In this document: one piece after another, positions 12,399 to 26,081 of the stretch | Layout: every line of letters begins with the position of its first letter | Position numbering within the stretch: position 1 is the stretch's first letter | Assembly: GCF_026230105.1 (NCBI RefSeq) | Contig: NC_079476.1 | Coordinates: 41,592,559 to 41,656,558, forward strand | Origin: Diorhabda sublineata | Lineage: Eukaryota; Arthropoda; Insecta; Coleoptera; Chrysomelidae | DNA length: 64,000 nucleotides | Direction of reading: 5' to 3' | The notes under the pieces: model-generated | Told to the model about the DNA's origin: nothing | Database searches by the model: none | What the model saw: only the letters and a program-made list of their open reading frames with translations | Position numbers and translations under genes: made by a program

Positions 12399-12962
12399 TT
12401 CAGTATGAATATCATTCAGCTTAGAATATAGAGATGTCATGATAGCTACAAGCTTGGAAATTTGTTATACTTGACTTTTATTTAGTTCTAAACAGATCTG
12501 CAGCAATTTCATGAGAACTTTGTGGTTTAACCGTCGTGTAGAATAATCTAAGTGGAGGTTTATTCTGTTTCAGTCAGTACTTCTCGGCGAAATAATAACG
12601 CATTTTAATATATCGTTATCCATGTTATTATGAAAGTTTTTGCTTACACGAAATTGGTTTGACAACCAGTAGCTAAGCTACAATATTTTGGGATGTAGTT
12701 CTAACACTTGCTTGATGTTCAACTTGTCATTTCCATCTCGAAAATTCGTCCGATACAATGAAATTCACCTGGCGAAGTTGTTTTTTTATATAAAAAAATG
12801 AGTTCTGACTTGATTTCAGTATTTATAGTTTCGAAATGATCATTCGCTATCGTTATCAATTAATAACAGAGGCCAGGGAAAAAATTTGCATTCAAAGAAA
12901 AAATGTAGCGTCAAATTTATTTATAGAATTTGCAGAAGGGACTCGAAAAAGGGTTTACTTCC

Positions 12963-12965
<3 letters not shown>

Positions 12966-12993
<28 letters not shown>
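12966..12993. repeat. (AC)14 microsatellite
   Basis: Perfect dinucleotide run of 14 AC units. It lies inside a short open frame that owes its length to the repeat and is not treated as a gene. Confidence 0.95.
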
Positions 12994-13029
12994 TTCAGAC
13001 ATGTTTAAATCTTTTTCAATGAAGACCAC

Positions 13030-13165
13030 TCACAAAATTGCCGCGCTGCAGATTAGTTCGGCTGCTCAACTAACTTCAGCGCCACCGTTTCGTTAGTTGT
13101 CACTGATATCGGTCGTCGAAAGCGCGGCGCGTCGCCAACAGAGCCCGTTGTTGATAATTTCTGAT
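13030..13165. other. CpG-rich patch, possible promoter or first exon
   Basis: A sharp local island of GC and CpG (for example GAAAGCGCGGCGCGTCGCC) in otherwise AT-rich DNA, with no open frame of note. It could be a promoter, a noncoding first exon, or part of a mobile element. No gene can be attached to it from this window. Confidence 0.25.
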
Positions 13166-14769
13166 ACGTCTTTTATACTGTTTAAAGATTTGGTAGCGAC
13201 GAGTTTAGGCATTGTCTACTCGTTATTATTATACAGATAGAACTGTCTGAAATACGACAGCGTTGCCAGATTTATGAGTGTTGCTTGACTCATGACGACC
13301 TCTGTATTTTTTCATTTCTTCATTAATCTTCTTGAATATATTCCTTGTTCAATTCAATAAATATATTCCAGACATTGAACGTATGTTTAATAGATAATTA
13401 TTGTAACTTTCTAGTATAAAGGAATTTAATCACATACTGTATATAAAATAACTGAATAGAGATCATTATATACAGTTTTTGAAAACGAGCTTAAATAATA
13501 AGGGGATAAACGATTTGATATTTTCTAAATTTAGTAAAAACATAAAAATGTTGAACAATGATACTGTTAATTTTTTTCCAGTAGATTTAAATATTGAAAT
13601 ATGATTTTTGGTACAAATTTCAACAAAATTGACTAGACTTAGAGTTTAGAAATATCACATACATTTTGGTTATGCGTCAAGACGAAATATAAATACTTTT
13701 AAATGTTTGTGATAATTTGAAACGCCCCGTATAGCATAAGTTTATAATGTATATATGTATATTGTAATTAGGTTGATAAAATATGTTTTTTATATTATGT
13801 ATGACGATTACATAATATCTATAAGAAGGTTAGAATTGATATCTATCTAAATATTTTCATTATATTTGAAAATATCTTCAATTTCATCGCCGATTCATTA
13901 AAATGAATATTTCTACTGTTAGGAATGTTTAAGGGATCTTCTGCTTACCTTCTCTTTTACTCGGTTATATTTTAATATATTTTAGTTATTTTAATGTAAT
14001 TTTTTAATTCTAAATCCATTTTTTGACGTAAATAGCAAAGACCAATTTGCTGAAACTCATTTTCTTTTTTGTTTGTTCTCCCATGTGTTTCCCTCTATTT
14101 TATTATGTCGATCTCTACAATTTCTTATAAATATTGAAAATATTCAAATTTGTGTCTGGTTTCAGATATTTTTCTGGTTCCCGAGAATGTAACCGTCAGT
14201 TTTTGTGATTATCTCCTCAATTGATCATATTTTTCTTAAATAGTTTTCATTTGGTGATTTGGTGTAGTTCGTAATTTGGAAAACCTTCAAATTTGTCCTG
14301 TTTTCTCCGATTCATATTTAAATAAGAATTGAAGATTGAGCTCAACATTTTAAAACAGTGGGAAGAGTAGCGAAAAACTTTATTTTGATACTTTCCAATA
14401 TAAATGAAATGATGAAGTTTTAATTAATATTTTACATTGTTAATCATATTGTTTGTGTACTTTTAACTATAAAACTTTTTTATATTCAAAAATTATCAAT
14501 TTTACGAATAAAACAATGTATATTAGAAATATGTAGTTTTTATACGATTCTCCTGACACATTTCTGTATAATTTTCGATCCACCAAACAATTTCGGTATA
14601 TTCAAGTGATTAAATTTTGTTATTGTGAATGCTCGAAGATGGGCAAAAGGTTTTTATATCCTCTCGCAGATTAAAACAAAAATAACAAGTTTATTAGGGT
14701 ATTATTAAGAAAACTGAATTGTTCCACTTCATATCTTTACTAATTTTTTTGAGGTAAATTGTTTTGGAC
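13166..14769. other. intergenic, nothing recognised
   Basis: Very AT-rich, with frequent stops in all frames and no motif or repeat that I could name. Confidence 0.5.
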
Positions 14770-15050
14770 AGTCGTTTGGGCCTTACAGCCATAAACTCCT
14801 TCCAAAGAGGACCTTTGTTTCTCTAGTAACACCTCATCGGATTCTTCAGCCTTTTATTTTTGATGTGGCCTCTCGTGAGGCCATACTAGAGTTGTGGACC
14901 AAAATCGTTGCCCCTTTTTTGACAAGGCTGTCTGCTTCATCATTTCCTGGTACACCCTGGTGGCCTGGGGTTACTTTGTTTTTGTTAGCTCGTAATTTTA
15001 GAGTTTATACACACTCCCACATTAATTTGGATGTGTATTAAATAACTTTC
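14770..15050 (-). mobile_element. non-LTR retrotransposon RNase H fragment
   Basis: Minus-strand translation gives GHQGVPGNDEADSLVKKGA, the signature C-terminal part of the RNase H domain of I/R1-type non-LTR elements (family pattern WVPGHxGxxGNExADxLAKxGA). It is preceded in the same frame by a degraded MWECV.TLKLRANKNKV segment. Stops and missing residues show it is dead. The region from 15050 to about 15300 may belong to the same copy but is too decayed to read. Confidence 0.75.
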
Positions 15051-15300
15051 AGGACCTTCAAGGCCTTTTTGATGTATAGACAGCCCATGATTGCGCTAGC
15101 TTCGAACCGTATGGGCACCAAAGGTTTTTGTTGACCTATGATTGGTGGTGGTTAATTACCACGTCGAATGGGGTATCTTTATGCAACATGCTATGTATTA
15201 GTCCATTGATTTGTCACGAGTTTCTAGCTTGATTAGCTCTAGAATCCTTAGGTGATCTGTCAGCTTTCCCAGCTTCAGTTTTGTCTTCTGGATTAGTCTG

Positions 15301-15996
15301 TAGACGTCGCTAAATGCCAATTTCTATGAGATGAAGACTTAGATTTAGAGAGATTAGCCTTTGAATCTTGTTTAGTTCTTTGCTATCTTCGCGAGATGAT
15401 TTGTAGATGATTTTTTCGAATTTATTTGGGTATTGGGTGAAATAGGTTTTGAAGAAAACTAACATTTCATTATTTACTAAAAATTTATTGTAATTTCATC
15501 AAAATGAGAATATTTAAAAACAGTATCAGTAAAATTATTTAGAATACAAGGTATTTCAATTGTAGATAATTTAAAGAAGAATGAATTCCATATTTCTTTA
15601 TTATATTTTAGAAAAAAACAAGATTTAAATCGTTCCAACACATTAATAATAATTTTTTTCGTAATACTTTGTATTCCGTGAGTTTTAAAATCCAAAATAA
15701 CTAACCTAAACTAAATTTCAAAGCATTCCAAGATTTCTAAATGAAAAATACATTTCATCACAATTTGTATTGGTAAAAGATTCAATTTCTAGATTCAAAA
15801 CCTATGTAGGGTAGTTGTTTTTATATAAATTTGAAAACAAGTTTTGACATGACTGTAAAATGGCATTTCAGTGAAGAAAATTATAAGAATGGGGTGAATT
15901 AATCATTAAAATCTATTTTATACAGTAGGATTCATTATCACAGAAAAGTATTCACATATTTATGAAACGAATAACGAATTACATTGAAAAATTGTT
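15301..15996. other. 3' flank of the Toll gene, nothing recognised
   Basis: AT-rich DNA. A 72-codon minus-strand frame at 15477-15695 has no recognisable features. Confidence 0.4.
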
Positions 15997-16002
15997 TTTA
16001 TT
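15997..16002 (-). promoter_or_regulatory. possible polyadenylation signal of the Toll gene
   Basis: AATAAA on the minus strand begins only a few bases after the Toll stop codon (TGA at 16007-16005). If used, the 3' UTR would be very short. A more distal signal is equally possible. Confidence 0.3.
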
Positions 16003-16004
16003 TG

Positions 16005-19000
16005 TCACACAGTAGGTGGAAACAATTTTTTTTTACGCGAATGGGGTAAAGCGTATACGAGTTTGTTCCAAAACCATGGTTTTCCCCATTCCAAGTAAGT
16101 GTTGGTGTCAAGATAAGCTTTGAGATCGCCATCTAATTTACTCTCATCGATATCGCCGTATTTAATGACTATTAATCTAGCTCTGCCTTCGTTAATGGCA
16201 TGCGTATGTGCTAAATAAAATTCCTTTTTACTCCAAACGCTATCTAGGAAATTATTAGAAAGAACAACTAAAGTTCTTTTAGAATTTAAAATCGAATAAC
16301 GGATATTGGACATTATCGTCGATCCGGGAATCCAATCTCTGAAATGAACACAAGTTGAGAAGGGTTCAGGACCGGATTCTAAAGCGGGTAGAAGATAATC
16401 GGTAACGAGTCTTTCGTCCTGTCGGGCAAAACTAACGAAAATATCATATTTCTTATCTTCATCTAATTCATCTTCTGCTACAAACCATAAACAACAATTT
16501 CTGGAATATAACCAAATTTTAATTTCCATTCTGTAAGATATGTAACACCCCAGCGAAATCACTAAAAATACTAGGAATACAACGGTTAGCAGGACGCTTA
16601 ATTTAAATGCAAAAGAGTAGCGACAAAGGTCGCTTTTTTCTACTAGAGGTGTTCCGTCGTTAAAACATAAAACTTCATTGGAATTCACCTGAAATAAACA
16701 AAAAAAAAAAATTGATTTATCTCGAGCTTGTGACTTTTAATTAAAAAACTATTTATATTATGTGAATAACAGTTTTGTTTGTCGATAAATCACTTCTTAA
16801 CACATCTTTAGCACAACTAGAAACATTTTTTCGAAAATATTCCTCTCTCAAGAAGAAATCTTCGTATGCCAAGTCTGGATTATACGACGGATCTTATTCG
16901 TTTCCAAGAATTCGTATATTTCATCAATAGTGTACGATTTAATTTTGTCCAAGAAGAATTTATTGTGTAGAGATAAATTCATTCTTAATAAGAATCATTT
17001 GCTGGCCTTCACACATCACTCAATGAGTCCTGAGCCTAACCAGCAAAATATAATCACTTATAGAAGTAATAAATTTCCTCTTTTAAATTCTTTGTGAAAT
17101 AATTTATCCTCCAGAGCCAGAAAGCACTGGAGCTAGGTGCTCAAAGAATTGGTAAGTATAATTCAAGGTTTCAACATTAAGATTATCTATGGTTTTGTTT
17201 TGATTTGAGTCCTCCATTGAAGTCAGAAGATGTAAGTACAATTATTGAGGTATAAGATTGGATCTCACTGCGAAACTTACCAATTTGTAGTGGGATTTCA
17301 AAAAATTTTGTAAATCTGTTGCCGAACATTCGCATTCCCAAGGATTATCAGCCAAATTCATCGATATTAACTTTGTTGTTTCATTAAATATTCCAACGTC
17401 AAGGTTATACAAGTTGTTACCATTTAGTTTGAGAATCTAAAATGTAAAAATCTTTTGTGAAAACACTTCAAAACGTATTTTAGTACAGGAATTTGTCAAT
17501 ATTACGAACATAAATCAGTCAGAATATCTAAAAAAATAGATTTTTTCAAAATAAATATTCGATTTAAAAGAAAGCTGTAAGATCCGTATTCAAGAATCAC
17601 AAACGCGCAGTACATTTTGGAAATTTAATATTTTCATATATCAAATTAACTGTTGTCAACAGCTTTTTCTATAATTAATAAATTCGAAAGCTTCTTAAGT
17701 TGGAATTATTAATGCCGTAAAAAATTGGTAGTATTCACAAAAAAACTATACAAAGTGATATTTCGGAAAGTACAGTAAATAACTAAAAAAAATATGGTAG
17801 CAGATCTAAATATTTTGAAACTATGAACTACAAATCGAGTCGTGGAAGATTGAGTTCTTCTTATGGATAGAGCTGATGGTAGATATCTTAAATGTGAATG
17901 CAAAACTTCTTCGACAAAGATACTCTGAACAGGAAAATTGAATCCACTTGAATTTAAACAAACATGAGGCTTAAAGACAACACCAGGCTATTCTCGAAAA
18001 TGTTCAGAAGGATTTCAAAAATTAGTTGTTACTGAATCAAATAAATTCTGACTGGAACTGAAATATGGATATTGAGGATAATATTGTTGGAAATTGGACC
18101 AAAAAATCCTGCTTCATACTGTGAGAAACAATAAATAGTCGAGAGAATCGATTCATAATATTTATATTGCAGAAGAACTATATACAACTCACAATTTTGA
18201 ACATGTTTGAATAGGGAACAGCATATGATCTATTTTTTAATTAGATACCCACCTCTATACCTCTTGGAATCCATTTAATATTTTCCAAATTATTATTCGA
18301 TAGAATCAAGTTTTGTACATTGTCATATCCTAATTCTGGACTTGGGCTATCGACGATTTTATTTCCATTCAATTTTACTTCCAATTTTGTCGTATTGATG
18401 TTTATTTTGGGAAAGTATGTAAGATTCCTCATAGCACAATCTACTTCTACAAATTTAGTGTACGGTCTCCAAAAACAGTCGCATTCTAAAGGACAATTAA
18501 TACCGATGATCATACAGTTTACGTCTTGTGGATAAACGTCAACGATTCTTTTACTATTATTTCGACAAAGTGAGTCTCCCACTAATATTTCAATACTGTT
18601 TTCAATAACTAAAAATTAAAATTAATTGAATTTGGTTTATAATTGATATAATAAATTTATATCTACTATATAATCGACCCGATTGTAAATATAGTAAAAA
18701 CTATGCCTAAAGAAGGTAAAGGATTAATTATATATTTAAAAGAGAAATTCCACAAACTCACAGAGAAAAAAATTAACTGGAGGATACGAAAACTGAATTG
18801 AATTTTCTAGAAAACTATAAATCTAAATATTACGAAGACTTGCTGAGAGAGAAATACTTTATTGTCGAAAAATTGTCTACAATTTGTGAAAAAAATACAA
18901 GCAACTAAAAAAATAATTTTGAATATAAAATATACACAAGAAAACTACTTTTGAAAATGTTTATATGAAAAATTAACTATACAACAATCCTTCAACATTT

Positions 19001-21317
19001 ACTATTATTAAAATTAAAGATTAGAAGGCGTTTTCTAGTAAATATGCTTGCAAATTATTACAAAAGATGTTATAGATTTGATTTCAATTGACAAATGATT
19101 GTGCAGTTTTTTGCGTTGTAAGATATTGAGCCCTTAACCAATTCAGAACTTTGAGTAAATAGGTTAAAGTCGTGTTTCGCGTTCCTAAGGGGATAGTTTT
19201 ATAATGATTCTTCTAAAATTGAAGAAGCTCTCCGTTTAAAGCGAGTAAATACCCAAAAGAAACAAAATGGAACCTAGTACTGAACCTTGAGACACTCCAC
19301 ATTCTATTGGATTGCAAGAAGTCATCGTTGTATCAATATTTACAAATTGACTTCTGCTGGTGAGGTATAACTTAAACCATACGAGAGGTGTCATAATAAT
19401 GTCATACAAAGCTTTGGAATGTACCAATTATTTTTGTTATATGTTTTGTTATAACAAGGAAACCTGACGTGTCAATTTTTGTAGGAACTGATTCACGTTC
19501 TGGTTAGATTTTACCTCAACTTCATTTGGTTTAATTTAACTTAAACTAATTCAAACTTACGTGGATCTAATTGATTATGGAAATATTTTATTAGATCGAA
19601 ATTTTGACAATCACATGGTAGAGAATTTTCTCTTAAATCCAGAATGACTTTATTCATTCTTTCTGTTATAAGATCGAAACGTTCTTCTAAACTTTCTTTT
19701 AAAATTGTTTCAACGCCGATAAAATCAACTTCTTCTATTTTATTATTTTTCAAATCAATTATTTCGATGTCTGAGAATACTGTACTTGCTATTTCGGCAA
19801 GCTGAAACATGAAAAAAAAATAATTAGTTGGCAATTAAGTATACTTAAACGTTAAATTAATCTTTATATATAAAAGTTCTCACCTGAATGCTTTCTATTT
19901 TATTGGAGCTTAAATCAATTTGTTTCACACTCTGCATGGTAATAAAGAGGGAAGGGAAAGTTTCAATCTGGTTGTTTTTCAAAACGATATTCTCCAAAGC
20001 TTCGCAACCTACAAACGGACTCGCCTCGTAATAATATTCATGCCTATATAAGTTATTGGAAAGGTCTATCGATTTTAAATTCTGTAGATTTTCAAAAGCC
20101 TCGATGTGGATACTTTTAATTCTGTTATTCTTAAGGGATAAAGTAACTAAGTTGGCAGTGTTGCCAAACAAACTTTCAGTAATTGTACTCAAATTATTGT
20201 CATTCAATTTCAACGTTTGCAATTCAACGAGATCAATAAATATTTGATCGGGAAGTGCACTAATTGAATTTTCACTTAAATCGAGAATTTCCAATTTAGT
20301 CAATCCCGCTAAAAACAAGGGTGGAATTATTTTTATTTCGTTATTTCCTAATAGTATCTCGCGTATATTTTTGGTATCTTTAAATAATTGCTCCGGTAGA
20401 TTACTGATTCGACAGTATTTTAAATTGATAGTTTTCAACTGTGATAAGTTGACGAATAGTTCATTGTGTAGTTCTAAATAGGGATTATAACTTAGTAGAA
20501 TTGTATCTAATTTTTTATTATTATTGAATATGGTTTTGTTCAATTGTCTCAGGTTATTAAAATTGAAATTTACATCGCGCAACATTTTCAAATCTGCAAA
20601 ACTATCTTCGTCTATGGAAGATATACTATTGGAACTAAGATCCAGCGATTCTAAGTATTTTAAATTCTTAAAATCTTCTGTTTCCAACTTATGTATATCG
20701 TTTCCCCATAAATGAAGTTCTTTTAGCTCTTTGGATACCGTTAATTTAGGTATTTTAGTGATACGACTCTCAGTTATATGTAAAATTTTTAGATTTGCAG
20801 GAAAATTGAAATTTGTAAGTTTTGAAATTTCACTATTTCCTAAATTGAATTGAGTTAATTTATGAAAATTGTCCAATACATCGTTATCTATTTGATTTTC
20901 TATAGAATCTAAAGTTAGCTCTTCTATTTCTGAATAACCATCAAACGTATTTTTATCAAAAGAAGTATTTCCTCGAATCGGCGTATTGAACAAAATCAGT
21001 TTTTTAATACTTCTTATATCGAATTTCTTTAATAAAATTGATAAACGATCCGGTAATGGACACAATCTAATTCTAACCAATGTTGTGGTATTTCCGGATT
21101 TATAATTTGGAAGTTCCAAGTTTTTGTCATTTTCGCAATCGAGATGAAAATATTTGTACGGAACTCCGTGTATCAAAACGTTCTGGCATTGATATTCGTA
21201 CTCGTCATGGGAGTGTATACACAAACAGCGTGGATTTTTATTATTATTACATTCATTAAACATTGTCGTTACCAATGTCACGTGATATAATACACCGAAG
21301 ATTCCATAGAACTTCAT
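16005..21317 (-). CDS. Toll receptor (LRR, transmembrane, TIR)
   Basis: Complete Toll-family receptor, 956 aa, in five coding exons: 21317-19884, 19801-19561, 18608-18253, 17436-17281 and 16688-16005. All junctions are GT-AG and keep frame. A hydrophobic N-terminus (signal peptide, about residues 1-18) is followed by a cysteine-bearing segment and a long run of leucine-rich repeats in exon 1. Exons 2-3 hold a C-terminal cysteine flank (LPCDCQNFD) joined to an N-terminal cysteine flank (CPLECDCFW). Two or three more repeats and a second flank (NPWECEC) follow. This internal double cysteine cluster is the multiple-cluster layout of Drosophila Toll. The transmembrane helix is at about 755-780. 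The TIR domain is at about 808-945, with box 1 (YDIFVSFARQD), box 2 (CVHFRDWIPG) and box 3 (the FW of KPWFWNKL) all present. It should signal through MyD88-type adaptors from the cell surface. The ATG sits 3 bases after an acceptor, so a 5' UTR intron is likely. I cannot tell which Toll paralogue it is. Confidence 0.93.
19236..19427 (-). pseudogene. reverse-transcriptase fragment in a Toll intron
   Basis: Minus-strand frame reading WFKLYLTSRSQFVNI and then CGVSQGSVLGSILFLLGIYSL. It matches the segment between the finger motif and the GVPQGSVLGPxLFxLYINDL block of jockey-type non-LTR reverse transcriptases. The YADD box is missing. It sits inside intron 2 of the Toll gene (18609-19560), in the same orientation as the gene. 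Confidence 0.75.
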
Positions 21318-24300
21318 AATCTGTAAAAATAAGAAAATAAGTGTGAATACAATGGAAATAACTAGACCAGTTTCCCGATCATTTTGTAAGTATGTAATTT
21401 TCCGTTTCCTTCAGACCCTTTCGGGTGTTGGATTAGGAACGAGCGCCCTTTCTACCGTCCATTATATATTCTTTACTTTTAGTTGCATCCCAAAATTTCT
21501 ATTTTTGTATCAAATCGTTTCAAATCTGAAGACAATGAAGAAAACCCATTCTCGATCCGATCTAATCCAGCAGATCGAGAATGTTTTGTCTAAAATGATC
21601 TAATTTTCCTGGTCTAAAGTGAATTAGTCTCAAAATGACATGGAAATGAGTCAAACCCAAATATGAATGGGGTTGAAGAAGATAATAAAAGATAGGAGGC
21701 TCTGTATTAGGAGGTTATTTTCATTCCATTTAAATTATTTAAAAGTTACGAAATAGAAGAAACACTCCATTTAAGTTGAAAAACCTGAGAGCAGCATTCA
21801 TGTGGAACAAACAAAAATAGAAACTAGAAGCGTAAAAGTCAGGCTCCACGTCCCTTTTTTGAAATTGGAGGAGCGTGCTTACGAATTAGGCAAATTTACT
21901 TTTGTAATTGTAAATACGCTCAAATTGAGTCGCACCACACGTATCCCAGAAAGGATGCGACTCAATAAGACTTTTAAGGAGGTGGATAAGTTCAGTTCTT
22001 CGTTCAACTGATCTCAGCGCAAAACAGGAGGAACTTAATTTTCAAAAAATGGTTCACAACAAGCCTAAACTTAACTGAAACTTTGGTATCATTCATAGTA
22101 AACTCGATTTTTGAACAAAATTTCAAATACTAAGAAGCTATAGAAAAGTAAAATGGAAACTTCAATTTAATGGATAAAGATCAGAAGGTTTTAAGATGGA
22201 AAAAGAGAAAAATCAAGAGGGTAGTCAAAGTGCAACTATTGTTGATACTAACATTGATTTAAATATTGAAAAATGTTAAGGAACAGACGAGACAACTATA
22301 AATGAACTTGAGATACCTCAACATGCCAATAAACTTCGTTATTATCGAAGAAAATCATATAAATATGGAAGCGATAACAAAAATGATAAAGATGTAGAAA
22401 AACTGAAAGGGTAAATTGAAATAGAAAAAGCATAAACGAGAAAAATAAAAAATCATATTAATAACAAAAGATAAAGAAATATTTGATATAACAATGTTAA
22501 ATTAGAAGAAGATATCAAAGAAAGTAGAACTGAGTGTATATGATACAACAAGAGTTTCAAAACTTACATTTGGGGTAACTAAATAGAAGGAGAATTTATG
22601 AGAAACCACGTACGACAAGAAACAAAAAAAGCAAATAAGAGTTTGAGTATTTAACGCGAATTAAATAAGGTTAACATGGAAAGTAAGATGTATAGGAGAC
22701 CAAGAAAAACATGGAAACAAGGCGATAGATCAAATTGAAACAGGACAGGAAAATTAGGAGGAAATGGGTAAATGGATAATAATTATCCGACGTCCTAGAA
22801 ATGAGAAAAGAAAAAATGATAAGAATGATTCGATCAAAATTACACTAAAATATTTTCAAAATACTTTTCGGTCCTGAACTGGAATTATTTTAAATTTTGT
22901 ATATAATACAAATTAATCTAAGTATCAAACAAAATACGAATGTTATTGCTTTACTAACTAATGTTTGTTTTGACATCGAAATTTAGTAAAAACTATGTTT
23001 GACTTTTTATGAAAGGTCAGTCGTCGTTGAAGTAAGTCAATAAAATTCTTTTGTACATCCTGACGTTCCCATGTATATTTTTCAATTATATTACTGCCGA
23101 AATGCAGATTCGAGTATTCTTTAGAGAGAAAAAAAATAATGAAAAAAGACTCACCAGCAAATTTTACTATATCCACAACACAATTATACGAATATGAATA
23201 TACACGAAGCGAAATAAAAGAACAGTGATTACAAATTCACTACACAAAATTCCTTGTTTCAAATTCTGAAAACACTTTTAAATTGAAAAATAAAATGAAC
23301 TACCTTCTACATAAAATCTCTGGTGAATAGATTAAAAGGTAGGAGAAGCTTTATAGTAAAAGACCAATAGAGAATATTTACAGGTAACAACGGTAGGTAC
23401 TAATCCTTTGAATGGATTATATCTTAATGTCCTGAAACTTGTTTTGGGAATTTCCCAAAATATATACAGTTAACGTTCTGTTTTACTGGAAACAGGTAAA
23501 ATAAATATAACAATTTTTGCCTGTTTTGTCAGTATTTAACTTTCCAAAAGTTTTAGCAAAATTTCATATTATTAAAACCAACTTGATCCTTGAGATATTT
23601 ATCACAAAAAATATCAATAATTATGAGTTCGGCTGTTAGATAAAGCTATAAATGATAAAAAAGGTCTAAAATAATCAAAGTAAAATCTATAGTTTTATTT
23701 TATAAACTCAAATAAAACTACGATTAATTTCATAGATGATTTCTACATATTTTTGAGATGTGAAAATCTTAATTTTCCCCTTGTTAAAACAGATTTCTAT
23801 TTTGATTTCATTTTTATTTTGGTAATCATGATGCGGATGACTTATCGACAAATTGTGAGTGTCAAATAATATTTTAATTAAGACCGAAAATGAAATTTCA
23901 AGATAATTTATTCTTAAATTCATACCACAGCTAAAAAATATTGACTTAGATAATACTGAGCCAGAAATAAAATGTTTCTGTTCCGTTTAGCTTAAGAAAA
24001 ACTTGATCCCAAAATCCCTGATAATGTTCCCCAAAAATCTTGATGAAAACAACTCTTCTTAAGCTGCCAGAGAAAAAATTTAAATGTGACTTTCCAATAA
24101 GATATTTACTCCAATTTTTCGAAAATTTCTAATTATTCTCAGTCTCTTATGAGATTCAATTCGGTGTGATTATTTGAATGTGGAATATTTGTATAAAACG
24201 TCTTGTATTCAAAATTTGAAGTTTCTATATATAAGTTATAATCCATTGATTCAAATCGGATGAAATTTGAAATATACCGTGTTTATACGATACTCACTCG

Positions 24301-25129
24301 GTTATTAGAAATACAGGTTTCAAGTTTAATCCACAACGAAGTTGTAGGGGGTCGAAAATGACCTGAACTGCTTCGAGAAGATGATAGTACCACCACATTT
24401 TTAGCTACCAAAGGACAGAGTTACCCCAGAAATAAAATGATCAACACTTTGGTTTTATATGTGCTATAAAGCTTTTTACTAATCGAATGTGAACTTTTAT
24501 TCAAATAAAAACAAAGATTTGTCTTCAGTTTTTCCCAGTTGTTGATGATATTAAAGCTTGTAATGTTTTGAATATATGAATGAAATCAGAGTGTACATAC
24601 TGTATGATCTATTCAAAATGAAGAATTTTAAATCAACATCTGATATAAATAAAGGTCTCAATATTCAATGTTTTTTAGTCATATTTGATAATTTTAAAAA
24701 TAACGTCGTCCTACTCTAATATTGATTGTTATTGTAGTTTGTTGATAATTTTCTACATACATTTGATTCCCTCGAGGTAGCCTTGAATTAATTGTGCTTT
24801 ATGTATCTGCAAATTAGCACGAATCACTGGAGATACGTAGATGGGTCAATGAAGTGGTTCAAAGGATCAGTTTAGCTCTATTGATCTAATATCGAATTCA
24901 CTAATTATTACAAGTTGCATTATCATGAATAGATTAGATATCAAAGGTAAGAGATTAGAGATTATCAATTAATAAAAGCTTTTGCCACTAGACCCAACAA
25001 GAAAATATTTTTTTTTCAAAATTCAGCTTTTTTGGTTATATACAGAGTCCGTTTAAAAGTACTAGCCAATTTTTTGTTAGTATTTATTCATTAAAGACGA
25101 TTGGAATTTTTCAAAATTTTTCACACTTG
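21318..25129. other. upstream of Toll, no gene recognised
   Basis: The Toll 5' UTR exon and promoter should lie in this region but cannot be placed. A somewhat GC-richer patch at 21400-21480 is a candidate. From 22140 to 22800 the sequence is purine-rich on the plus strand, with lysine/glutamate-rich but interrupted reading frames, possibly a decayed coding region of unknown type. Confidence 0.35.
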
Positions 25130-25500
25130 TGCAAATGAGTTTTTCACTTCCCGCATCACTGCCTGCTGCAGTAATTGAGAAAAATCTGGTGGAGCCAAGA
25201 AGAAACAAGCAAATTGCGGCACCAACTGTTCTCATGGTTCAATTTTCCATTACGATATCAAAATATTGAGTTTGAGGAATGCTCAATTTATTAACATTCA
25301 TTCTGATAGTGATCCTACGATTACTGTCTTTTCGTACCTTCTCAGAACAGCTTGTGCCATCCAGAAACATCTGATATATCCTTGGTAGCTCCACTGTAAA
25401 CATCTTCAATCATGTCGCGAGTTTTCTTGCCTGTTTTATCAAGCTTACACAAAATTTGATCGCGTTTCATCGCTCCAGTGAACGTTCTATGTTGGTGAGG
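25130..25500 (-). pseudogene. mariner transposase N-terminal relic
   Basis: The minus strand reads KTRDMIEDVYSGATKDISD and then VSGWHKLF. This matches the first helix-turn-helix of mariner transposases (pattern KTxxETxxMIxxVYGxxxLSRxxVFEWHKRF). It is followed after stops by RRITIRMNVNKLSIPQT, the second helix-turn-helix. No catalytic domain follows. Confidence 0.65.
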
Positions 25501-26081
25501 TGTTCTGACAGAAGTTTACTCTATAAACTCTTCAACAAACGGGTGTAGACAGCCGATTTTTTAAATCCTACTACTGTATTTTATTTTTTGCTCTCCCTAT
25601 ATAAATGAGTCTTATCACATATTTTTTGGTAAGCTTCGTCGAAAATTACCGAGAAATTTGCAAATAATGATGTCAAAAGTATAAATAATTCATTCTGTTC
25701 GTAAAATTTCAAATCGTAAAATGTGTTTGAAATATTTCTGTATCGTAAAACTATTGTGGATGTTTATTGGAATTATTTAAAGAGAATCTACCTGTGAAAT
25801 GAAATTATATACCTCATTTCGATAAGGAATGTAGGCAAATTGATATTAGGATTTCTAGGAAACTAGTCGTTATTTGATTAATTCCTAGATTCGTTTCTTT
25901 TTTTGTGAGGGTGAATCTGTAATCTGGCGATTTTGATTTGATTTATTATGTAAACCTTTTCAAAATAAATATTTTTTATCCTTAATATCTCATTTTGATT
26001 CAAAACTCACTCACTTTAGTCACAATAATGAATTGAAGTGAGTATTGAATTCAAGCGTTTCTTATTGGGACAGTTTATATA

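Noticed and set aside
12836..13096. 86-codon plus-strand frame
   Set aside because: Its length comes from the (AC)14 repeat, read as alternating His-Thr; no protein-like flanks.
20056..20715. Plus-strand frames within the Toll LRR exon
   Set aside because: Shadows of the repeat-rich minus-strand coding exon.
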